Of a stretch of 11,828 nt of DNA, positions 5,947 to 11,828 are shown piece by piece. The stretch lies in contig NVQY01000165.1 of the NCBI GenBank assembly GCA_002400675.1, positions 1 through 11,828 on the forward strand, read 5' to 3'. Under the pieces are notes generated by a model. That model worked only from the letters and a program-made list of their open reading frames with translations. It was not told where the DNA came from and did no database searches. The first letter of the stretch is position 1. Each line of letters begins with the position of its first letter. Source of the stretch: Paracoccaceae bacterium (lineage in GTDB: Bacteria > Pseudomonadota > Alphaproteobacteria > Rhodobacterales > Rhodobacteraceae). A program made the translations under genes and the position numbers.

Positions 5947-6981
5947 ATGAAATTTCTCGATCTCGCAAAGGTCTATATCCGCTCGGGCGGCGGTGGCGGT
6001 GGCTGTGTCAGCTTCCGGCGCGAAAAGTATATCGAATACGGCGGCCCCAACGGTGGTGACGGCGGCCGGGGCGGTTCGGTGCGTGCGCAAGCGGTGCAAG
6101 GCCTTAACACGCTGATTGATTTCCGCTATCAGCAACATTTCTTTGCCAAAAGCGGCCAACCCGGCATGGGTAAGCAACGCACGGGCAAGGACGGTGACGA
6201 CATTGTACTGCGGGTGCCTGTGGGCACCGAAATCCTTGACGAGGATCAGGAAACGGTAATTGCCGATCTCGCCGAAGAGGGGCAGGTGGTCGATCTCGCG
6301 CGTGGCGGCAACGGTGGCTTTGGCAACCTGCATTTCAAATCCTCGACCAATCAGGCACCGCGCCGCGCCAACCCCGGTCAGGAAGGCGTCGAACGTACCC
6401 TGTGGCTGCGCCTGAAACTGATCGCCGACGTCGGCCTGCTGGGCATGCCCAACGCCGGCAAATCCACCTTTCTGGCCGCGACTTCGAACGCGCGGCCCAA
6501 GATCGCTGACTACCCGTTCACCACGCTGCACCCTAATCTGGGCGTGGTCGGCGTGGACAATGTGGAATTCGTGATCGCCGACATCCCGGGCCTGATCGCC
6601 GGTGCCCACGAAGGGCGCGGCATCGGCGACCGGTTCCTTGGCCACGTCGAACGCTGCTCGGTGCTGCTGCATCTGGTCGACGCCACCTCTGCGGATGTGG
6701 CCGAAGATTACCAAACCATCATCACCGAACTCGAAGCCTACGGTGGCCACCTTGCCGACAAGCACCGCGTCACCGTGCTCAACAAAGTGGACGCGCTGGA
6801 CGACGATGAACGCGCCACAAAACTGGCCGAGCTGAAAGCCGCCAGCAACGGCCCCGTTCTGATCATGTCCGGCGTCAGCCGCGAAGGTGTGACGGACGTA
6901 TTGCGCGCCCTGCGCAGCGAGATTGACGAAGACAAACTGCGCCTCAACCCCGCCCCCGAGGAAACCCAATGGCAACCCTGA
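5947..6981 (+). CDS. obgE: Obg-family GTPase (CgtA)
   Basis: Essential GTPase that binds the 50S subunit and couples ribosome maturation to growth and stress signalling. The glycine-rich Obg fold is at residues 1-158, with GGGGGG (14-19) and [13 protein letters not shown] (31-43). The G domain has G1 GMPNAGKST (166-174), G2 around PFTT (190-193), G3 DIPG (212-215), G4 NKVD (279-282) and G5 SGVSREG (308-314). At 344 residues it is the short alphaproteobacterial form, ending soon after the G domain without a large C-terminal extension. AGGAA sits 6 nt before the ATG. Its last 13 nt overlap the start of proB in another frame, indicating coupled translation. Confidence 0.98.
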   Translation: MKFLDLAKVYIRSGGGGGGCVSFRREKYIEYGGPNGGDGGRGGSVRAQAVQGLNTLIDFRYQQHFFAKSGQPGMGKQRTGKDGDDIVLRVPVGTEILDEDQETVIADLAEEGQVVDLARGGNGGFGNLHFKSSTNQAPRRANPGQEGVERTLWLRLKLIADVGLLGMPNAGKSTFLAATSNARPKIADYPFTTLHPNLGVVGVDNVEFVIADIPGLIAGAHEGRGIGDRFLGHVERCSVLLHLVDATSADVAEDYQTIITELEAYGGHLADKHRVTVLNKVDALDDDERATKLAELKAASNGPVLIMSGVSREGVTDVLRALRSEIDEDKLRLNPAPEETQWQP

Positions 6982-8075
6982 CCGGGGCGCGCCGAATTGT
7001 TGTCAAAATCGGATCGGCGCTTTTGGTTGATCGCAAAACCGGTGACCTGCGCGGCGACTGGCTGCATTCGCTGGCCGCCGATGTGGCAGTGCTGAAAGGG
7101 CAGGGGGCCGACGTCATCCTTGTCTCCTCCGGGTCCATTGCCCTGGGGCGCGAAGTGCTGAGCCTCACCCAATCGGATCTGCCGCTGGAACAATCCCAGG
7201 CCGCCGCCGCGGTCGGCCAGATCCGCCTCGCGCGCGCCTACGAACAGGCGCTTGCCCCGCATGACATCACCACTGGGCAGGTTCTGGTGACATTGGAAGA
7301 CAGCACCAACCGGCGGCGCTATCTCAATACGCGTGCTACCATGGAAACTCTGCTGGGCTTCGGTGTGGTGCCAATCGTCAATGAAAACGACACCATCGCC
7401 ACGGACGAAATCCGCTACGGCGACAACGACCGGCTGGCCGCACAAATCGCCGTCACCACCGGGGCCGACCTGCTGATCCTGCTGTCGGACGTGGACGGCT
7501 TCTATACCGCCAACCCCGGCGACGATCCAACCGCGCGCCACCTAGCGCAAATCGACGAGATCACCCCCGAAATCGAAGCCATGGCCGGCGATGCCGGATC
7601 AGGCCTGTCCAAGGGCGGTATGAAAACCAAACTGATGGCCGCGCGCATGGCCACGGCAGCGGGTTGCGCCATGATGATCGCCCAAGGCTTCCCGATGAAC
7701 CCGCTGGCCGCCCTGCAAAACGGCGCGCCCAACACCACATTCCGCGCCCAGATTGACCCGCGCACCGCGCGCAAACGCTGGATCGCCTCGATGAAACCCA
7801 AAGGTGCGCTAACCCTCGACGCCGGCGCCACCGCCGCCCTTTCGCGTGGCAAAAGCCTGCTGCCGGCCGGGGTCACAAAAGTCTCCGGAACCTTCGGGCG
7901 TGGTGAACCGGTCGAAATCCTCGACCCCTCGGGGCGCGCCCTAGGCCAAGGCCTGACCCGCTACACCGCCCCCGAAGCCACGGCGATAAAGGGGCAAAAA
8001 TCAACCGAGATCGAAACAATCCTCGGCTACCCGGGCCGCTCCACCTTGATCCACCGCGATGATATGGCACTATGA
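6969..8075 (+). CDS. proB: Glutamate 5-kinase with PUA domain
   Basis: First enzyme of proline synthesis, phosphorylating glutamate to gamma-glutamyl phosphate with ATP. It is 368 residues, the standard two-domain form. The kinase domain (about 1-260) shows VVKIGSALL (11-19), SSGSIALG (53-60), PIVNENDT (135-142), GDNDRLAA (151-158), [10 protein letters not shown] (171-180) and GGMKTK (216-221). The PUA domain follows at about 277-355. Proline feedback inhibition is known for the family; nothing here suggests its loss. The start overlaps obgE by 13 nt and has no separate ribosome binding site of note, so it probably depends on translation of obgE. proA follows after 81 nt. Confidence 0.97.
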   Translation: MATLTGARRIVVKIGSALLVDRKTGDLRGDWLHSLAADVAVLKGQGADVILVSSGSIALGREVLSLTQSDLPLEQSQAAAAVGQIRLARAYEQALAPHDITTGQVLVTLEDSTNRRRYLNTRATMETLLGFGVVPIVNENDTIATDEIRYGDNDRLAAQIAVTTGADLLILLSDVDGFYTANPGDDPTARHLAQIDEITPEIEAMAGDAGSGLSKGGMKTKLMAARMATAAGCAMMIAQGFPMNPLAALQNGAPNTTFRAQIDPRTARKRWIASMKPKGALTLDAGATAALSRGKSLLPAGVTKVSGTFGRGEPVEILDPSGRALGQGLTRYTAPEATAIKGQKSTEIETILGYPGRSTLIHRDDMAL

Positions 8076-8081
8076 CCCCGG

Positions 8082-8115
8082 CTTCTTCTGTTTGCTAAAT
8101 ATCCCCGCCGGAGGC
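8082..8115. repeat. Possible dispersed intergenic repeat between proB and proA
   Basis: The stretch contains CTTCTTCTGTTTGC, then TAAATATCCCCGCCGGAGGC. It resembles a short motif I recall seeing repeatedly between Rhodobacterales genes (CTTCTT...AAATATCCCCG...GGAGGC). Only one copy is present in this window, so repetition cannot be shown here. Confidence 0.35.
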
Positions 8116-8156
8116 TTAAATTCTCTTTGCCCCACCCAACCAAGGGACACCCCGCG

Positions 8157-9422
8157 ATGAAAGACACCACCGATATCCCCGCCCTGATGGCCGCCATCGG
8201 CACCCACGCCAAAGCCGCCAGCGCCACGCTGGCTTTTGCCACCCCGGACCAGAAACGCACGGCCCTTCGCGCCGCCGCCGCCGCGGTCTGGGAAACCCGC
8301 GCCGACATCATCGCCGCCAATGCGCAGGACATGGACTACGCTCGCGCCAAAGACCTCAGCCCGGCGATGCTCGACCGGCTGATGCTGGACGAGGACCGCA
8401 TCGCCGGCATCGTGTCAGGCCTGCGCGCGGTGGCCGACCAACCCGACCCCGTGGGCGAGGTAACGGCAGAGTGGGACATGCCCTCGGGCCTCAACATCCA
8501 GCGCGTGCGCACGCCGTTAGGTGTGATCGGCGTGATCTACGAAAGCCGCCCCAACGTGACGGCGGACGCCGGCGCGCTGTGCCTCAAGGCTGGCAACGCG
8601 GTGATCCTGCGGGGTGGCTCAGAAAGCTTTCATTCCTCCAGTGCGATCCACGCCTGTCTTGTCACCGGCCTGCGTGCCGCCGACCTGCCCGAGGACGCGA
8701 TTCAACTGGTGCCGACCCGCGACCGCGCCGCTGTGTCTGAACTGCTGACCATGACCGACACTGTTGATGTCATCGTCCCGCGTGGCGGCAAGGGGCTGGT
8801 CGGGCTGGTCCAACGCGAAGCCCGCGTGCCAGTCTTTGCCCATCTTGAAGGCATCGTGCACATCTACATCGACGAATCCGCCGACCCGCAAAAGGTGCTG
8901 GACGTGGTGCTGAACGCCAAAACCCGCCGCACCGGTATCTGTGGTGCCGCCGAATGCCTGCTGATCCACCGGGATGTGGCCGAAACCCTGGGCCGTGACG
9001 TCATCACCGCCCTGATTGCCACCGGAGTCGAGGTGCGCGCCGGTGCCGGCCTTGACCAGATAGACGGCACCACCAAGGCGCAGGACACAGACTGGGGCAC
9101 CGAATTCCTAGACATGATCATCGCCGCGCGCGTGGTGGATGACATCGACGGGGCCATCGCCCACATCCGCCAATACGGCTCGAACCACACCGATTGCATC
9201 CTCGCCGAAGACCCCACCGCCGCCGCGCATTTCTTTGAACGGCTGGACAGCGCGATCCTGATGCACAACGCCTCGACCCAGTTTGCTGACGGCGGAGAAT
9301 TTGGCATGGGCGCAGAGATCGGCATCGCCACCGGGAAATTGCATGCGCGTGGCCCGGTTGGCTCGGCGCAACTGACCAGTTTCAAGTATCTGGTGCGCGG
9401 CAACGGTACGGTACGCGCCTAA
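8157..9422 (+). CDS. proA: Glutamate-5-semialdehyde dehydrogenase (gamma-glutamyl phosphate reductase)
   Basis: Second enzyme of proline synthesis; it reduces gamma-glutamyl phosphate with NADPH to glutamate semialdehyde. At 421 residues it has normal family length. The aldehyde-dehydrogenase fold shows the cofactor region [17 protein letters not shown] (119-135), [14 protein letters not shown] (143-156), and the catalytic cysteine 262 in [16 protein letters not shown] at 8157 was chosen because AAGGGA lies 9 nt upstream; a TTG ten codons earlier is in frame but lacks a ribosome binding site. It is co-directional with proB, 81 nt away, with a possible repeat in the gap. It ends 17 nt from the convergent chpT gene. 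Confidence 0.97.
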   Translation: MKDTTDIPALMAAIGTHAKAASATLAFATPDQKRTALRAAAAAVWETRADIIAANAQDMDYARAKDLSPAMLDRLMLDEDRIAGIVSGLRAVADQPDPVGEVTAEWDMPSGLNIQRVRTPLGVIGVIYESRPNVTADAGALCLKAGNAVILRGGSESFHSSSAIHACLVTGLRAADLPEDAIQLVPTRDRAAVSELLTMTDTVDVIVPRGGKGLVGLVQREARVPVFAHLEGIVHIYIDESADPQKVLDVVLNAKTRRTGICGAAECLLIHRDVAETLGRDVITALIATGVEVRAGAGLDQIDGTTKAQDTDWGTEFLDMIIAARVVDDIDGAIAHIRQYGSNHTDCILAEDPTAAAHFFERLDSAILMHNASTQFADGGEFGMGAEIGIATGKLHARGPVGSAQLTSFKYLVRGNGTVRA

Positions 9423-9452
9423 CCTGCGCGCGCGAAGGCTCAGAACCGCAGG
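9423..9452. other. Inverted repeat at the proA/chpT convergence
   Basis: CCTGCG (9423-9428) and CGCAGG (9447-9452) could form a 6-bp stem with an 18-nt loop across the convergent gene ends. No T-tract follows on either side. It could act as a weak two-way stop or be chance. Confidence 0.2.
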
Positions 9453-10033
9453 GTGATCCCGGTCTCGTCACAGGCCATGCGCACCTTGCGCCCAAGATCG
9501 GCGGCGGCGGCGGGCAATAGCGCAAACTGCACCAGCGCCGGGGTGATCTCGGTCGTGCCATTGCCCGACAGGCCGTCCCATAACCCCTGATCAACGTTCA
9601 TCTTTTGCGCCTTGCCGGTCACCGTCCATGTGCCACCCTCGACCATAATCCGCACCTCGCCGCCAAAGGGCAGGGCGGTCTCGACACATTGCAACGCCAG
9701 AAACGCCAGCCGCACCTCGCCGCGCGATTGCCCCTCAAGCGGACCCCACGCCACACTTAGCCGTCCGCCGCGGTTCAGATCCTCCAGCACCGAGACCACC
9801 TCGGGGCGCCCCATGATCTGCTCACCGGCGGCCCCGTAAGCGATGCGAAAAAACCGGATGCGCGCGCCTGCATTGCCCACCGAATCGGCGATCAGGTCCA
9901 TTTCCGGCCCCTGCACCCCGCCAGTGAGATCCAGCAGTTCCAGCCCATTGGTAATGGCCCCGATCGGGCTGATCAGATCGTGGCAGATTCGCGACCCTAT
10001 CAGCGACGCAAGATTGACGTTACTATCGCCCAT
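9440..10033 (-). CDS. chpT: Histidine phosphotransferase ChpT
   Basis: Cytoplasmic phosphotransfer protein that carries phosphate from the hybrid kinase CckA to CtrA (and CpdR) in alphaproteobacteria, controlling cell cycle in Caulobacter and motility, gene-transfer agents and related traits in Rhodobacterales. The 197-residue protein has the phosphorylated histidine at 18 in the box SRICHDLISPIGAITNGLE (14-32), the ChpT hallmark. The C-terminal half is a degenerate histidine-kinase ATPase-like domain, as in the family, and shows no complete ATP-binding motif. I chose ATG at 10031-10033: AAAGGGA lies 7 nt upstream. The frame stays open for 68 further codons, but that would cover the divergent DUF3553 gene and lacks similarity to ChpT. 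It is divergent from DUF3553 (55-nt gap) and convergent with proA. Confidence 0.9.
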   Translation of the reverse strand: MGDSNVNLASLIGSRICHDLISPIGAITNGLELLDLTGGVQGPEMDLIADSVGNAGARIRFFRIAYGAAGEQIMGRPEVVSVLEDLNRGGRLSVAWGPLEGQSRGEVRLAFLALQCVETALPFGGEVRIMVEGGTWTVTGKAQKMNVDQGLWDGLSGNGTTEITPALVQFALLPAAAADLGRKVRMACDETGITLRF

Positions 10034-10088
10034 GACCTTATCCCTTTGATATGGCCGCATACCGGCCCAGATCCTGAATCGGACCCTT

Positions 10089-10271
10089 ATGACTAACCTC
10101 AATGCCATTCTGGCACCCGGCATGATTGTACGCCACCCCAATTTCCCCGAGTGGGGCAGGGGGCAGGTGCAATCAAGCATCGGCACCAAGATCACCGTGA
10201 ACTTTCCCGAAGTCGGCAAAGTTGTCATCGACGCCACAAGGATCGCGCTTGTTCCGCTCTTTGATCCCTGA
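10089..10271 (+). CDS. DUF3553 family small protein
   Basis: A 60-residue protein of unknown function. The sequence LAPGMIVRHPNFPEWGRGQV followed by QSSIGTKITVNFPEVGKVVI matches the DUF3553 pattern: a small beta-rich domain with a PxWGxGQVQS core and a VNFxxxGKxVID segment. Similar beta modules occur in UvrD-like helicases and in CarD-like proteins, so nucleic-acid or polymerase contact is possible, but that is inference. Start ATG at 10089 has only a weak CGGA upstream. It is transcribed away from chpT across 55 nt, and these genes probably share a regulatory region. Confidence 0.8.
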   Translation: MTNLNAILAPGMIVRHPNFPEWGRGQVQSSIGTKITVNFPEVGKVVIDATRIALVPLFDP

Positions 10272-10277
10272 AACTGG

Positions 10278-10306
10278 TTGACGATGTGTTAACGCCCCCG
10301 ATCAAT
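10278..10306 (+). promoter_or_regulatory. Candidate CtrA site and overlapping promoter before olsB
   Basis: TTGA (10278-10281), a 7-nt spacer, then TTAAC (10289-10293) matches the CtrA consensus TTAA-N7-TTAAC with one mismatch. The same bases offer a -35 TTGACG (10278-10283) and, 17 nt later, a weak -10 ATCAAT (10301-10306). If both are real, CtrA would overlap the RNA polymerase -35 contact. It lies in the 118-nt gap between DUF3553 and olsB. Confidence 0.35.
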
Positions 10307-10389
10307 CACGGCCTTCCATTGCAAATACCGCTCGTTTCACGCTATCTGCGCGAAATCCCGCCAACCAAGATCAATGCCGGACCTTACAC

Positions 10390-11166
10390 ATGCCTGAAAC
10401 CGGGCCATCCTTCAGCGTCAGACTGGCCGAAACGCCGCAAGACCTGCGTGCCGCGCAGGCGCTGCGCTATGACGTGTTTGTGCGCGAACTGGGCGGCACC
10501 GGGGCCATGGTCGACCATGACGCGGGGCTTGAGCGCGACCATTTCGACGCGCATTTTGATCATATGCTGTTGATTGACAACACGAATACCCAACTCGCCG
10601 GGGTGTACCGCCTTTTGCGATGTGATCAGGCGCGCGCGGCGGGGCAGTTCTATTCCGAGGATGAATATGACCTTGGAGTGCTGAAATCCGATGGTCGCAA
10701 ACTGTTGGAACTGGGCCGTTCCTGCGTGCACCGCGACTATCGCGGCGGCATGGCAATGTACCACCTGTGGACCGGGCTGGCGGCCTATGTGGCGGATCAT
10801 GACATCGGTATCCTGTTTGGCGTGGCCAGCTTTCATGGCAGCAACCCCGATGCGCTGGCCGCCCCTCTGTCGTTGCTGCATCACAACCACCTTGCCCCGC
10901 GCGACCTGCGGGTTTTTGCCCGGGCGGAGCATTTTCAGCCGATGGATCTCATCCCCCCGGCAAGCCTTGAGCGGCGCGCCGCAATGCTGGCGGTGCCGGC
11001 CCTGATCAAGGCGTACCTGCGGCTGGGCGGCTTTGTCGGCGAGGGCGCCTATGTTGACCGCGATTTCAACACCGTCGATGTCTGTCTGGTGATGGACACC
11101 GCCCGCATGAACCAGCGGCAAAAGCGGATTTACAGCCGGGGAACACCCCGCATGAGTCCGCGATGA
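10390..11166 (+). CDS. olsB: L-ornithine N(alpha)-acyltransferase OlsB
   Basis: First enzyme of ornithine-lipid synthesis; it transfers a 3-hydroxyacyl chain from acyl carrier protein to the alpha-amino group of ornithine, giving lyso-ornithine lipid. It belongs to the GNAT-like Acetyltransf_5 group. In 258 residues it shows LRYDVFVRELGG (25-36), ERDHFDAHFDHMLL (48-61), YRLLR (73-77), ELGRSCVHRDYRGG (107-120) and LIKAYLRLGGFVGEGAYVD (205-223), all typical of OlsB. The ribosome binding site is weak (CCGGA). It overlaps olsA by 4 nt (ATGA), so the two are coupled and their products act in sequence. A candidate CtrA site lies upstream. Assignment to OlsB rather than another member of the family is strengthened by the neighbouring acyltransferase. 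Confidence 0.92.
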   Translation: MPETGPSFSVRLAETPQDLRAAQALRYDVFVRELGGTGAMVDHDAGLERDHFDAHFDHMLLIDNTNTQLAGVYRLLRCDQARAAGQFYSEDEYDLGVLKSDGRKLLELGRSCVHRDYRGGMAMYHLWTGLAAYVADHDIGILFGVASFHGSNPDALAAPLSLLHHNHLAPRDLRVFARAEHFQPMDLIPPASLERRAAMLAVPALIKAYLRLGGFVGEGAYVDRDFNTVDVCLVMDTARMNQRQKRIYSRGTPRMSPR

Positions 11167-11828
11167 GCCCGACCTGGGACAGCACCGACCCGCCCGAGGA
11201 TCAGGCGATTTCACCATTGGGATGGGCGCGCGCCCTGCTGCGTGGTGCGGTGCTGGCGGGGCTGGTATTCGGCGCGCTTGTGGTGCTGTTGCTGGTGCGG
11301 CTGGTGGAACGTCCGCTGTTTGGCCTGCACCGGCCCGTCACGCCGTTCATTACCCAGTTTGTGTGCCGCAATGCGTTTCGCATCCTTGGCATGGGGTTTT
11401 CCACCTCGGGTGATCTGATGCGCCAACCGGGCGCGGTGGTGGCCAATCATTCGTCGTGGCTGGATATTTTCACGCTGAATGCGCGCAAACGGATTTACTT
11501 TGTCTCCAAGGCCGAGGTGGCGAAATGGCCCGGCATCGGCTGGCTCGCGCGCGCCACCGGAACGGTGTTCATCGAACGCAACCCGCGTCGGGCGGTTGAG
11601 CAGACCGATATGTTCCGCCAGCGGCTTTTGGCTGGGCATAAACTATTGTTTTTTCCCGAAGGTACGTCCTCAGACGGAATGCGGGTTTTGCCATTTAAAT
11701 CAACGCTTTTCGCGGCGCTCTTAACCCCGGAACTACGCGATATCCTGTTTGTTCAGCCGGTCACGGTGATCTACCACGCGCCCAAGGGGAAATCGCCGCG
11801 ATATTACGGCTGGTGGGGGGATATGGAG
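11163..11828 (+). CDS. olsA: Lyso-ornithine lipid O-acyltransferase OlsA (3' end outside window)
   Basis: Second enzyme of ornithine-lipid synthesis; a PlsC-family membrane acyltransferase adding a fatty acid to the hydroxyl of lyso-ornithine lipid. The visible 222 residues have an N-terminal membrane segment (about 28-46), the catalytic H(X)4D motif NHSSWLD with His96 and Asp101, the IERN element (137-140) and FPEGTSSDG (164-172), which helps bind the acyl acceptor. The frame is open at the window end, so the C-terminus is unseen. It begins in an ATGA overlap with olsB. By motif alone it could be a lysophosphatidic acid acyltransferase, and some OlsA proteins do both; the olsB neighbour favours OlsA. 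Confidence 0.9.
   Translation, partial: MSPTWDSTDPPEDQAISPLGWARALLRGAVLAGLVFGALVVLLLVRLVERPLFGLHRPVTPFITQFVCRNAFRILGMGFSTSGDLMRQPGAVVANHSSWLDIFTLNARKRIYFVSKAEVAKWPGIGWLARATGTVFIERNPRRAVEQTDMFRQRLLAGHKLLFFPEGTSSDGMRVLPFKSTLFAALLTPELRDILFVQPVTVIYHAPKGKSPRYYGWWGDME

Noticed and set aside
5881..6975. A 364-codon open frame on the minus strand opposite obgE
   Set aside because: obgE is unmistakable on the plus strand with all G motifs; the minus-strand translation is Gln/His/Val-rich with no known motif and is a GC-rich shadow.
8127..8156. TTG start giving ProA ten extra residues
   Set aside because: ATG at 8157 has AAGGGA 9 nt upstream and yields normal ProA length.
10034..10237. Longer N-terminus for ChpT
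   Set aside because: It would overlap the DUF3553 gene on the other strand and lacks similarity to ChpT; the 10033 start has a good ribosome binding site and puts the phosphohistidine box near the N-terminus.
1..11828. CRISPR arrays, insertion sequences, prophage or toxin-antitoxin genes
   Set aside because: No regularly spaced repeats, transposase motifs, terminal inverted repeats or phage genes were seen; composition and codon use are even across the window.

Overview
The window looks like a chromosomal segment of a GC-rich alphaproteobacterium, most likely a Rhodobacterales (Roseobacter/Rhodobacteraceae-type) organism. The evidence is the family content: a ChpT-type phosphotransferase of the CckA-ChpT-CtrA relay, a DUF3553 protein, an L21 protein with a helix-hairpin-helix tail, an rplU-rpmA...obgE-proB-proA order and an ornithine-lipid olsB-olsA pair. 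The taxonomic call is inference from these families; no 16S or search was available.

Layout. (1) Positions 1-1488, minus strand: a tungstate/molybdate-type ABC importer, with a well-formed promoter, the permease (tupB-like), a 237-nt spacer with a GC-rich hairpin, and the ATPase (tupC-like, cut by the window edge before Walker B). (2) 1613-1702, minus strand: tRNA-Ser(CGA). (3) 1817-3576, plus strand: two exported DUF2059-family paralogues, 2 nt apart, followed by a terminator-like hairpin. (4) 3791-4671: rplU and rpmA, closed by a strong intrinsic terminator. (5) 4756-9422, plus strand: a LysE-family exporter, a RimJ/RimL-type GNAT, the ribosome-assembly GTPase obgE, and proB (overlapping obgE by 13 nt) and proA for the first steps of proline synthesis. 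(6) 9440-10033, minus strand: chpT, convergent with proA and divergent from a small DUF3553 gene (10089-10271, plus strand). (7) 10390 to the window end, plus strand: olsB and olsA, overlapping by ATGA, which make ornithine lipids; olsA is cut by the window edge.

How the genes relate. Blocks 4-5 couple ribosome components and maturation (L21, L27, Obg) to proline synthesis. ChpT passes phosphate to the cell-cycle/motility regulator CtrA. Two near-consensus CtrA half-site pairs (TTAA-N7-TTAAC type) lie in intergenic DNA, one before obgE and one before olsB; both are single-mismatch candidates and need testing.

Most of the window is ordinary core genome and I do not see a clearly new multi-gene system. 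The points most worth a second look are: the single TAG codon and nearby hairpin separating permease and ATPase that share one open frame; the tandem DUF2059 pair with an internally repeated motif; the L21-HhH fusion; the strong terminator placed 21 nt before the LysE start; and the candidate CtrA sites.
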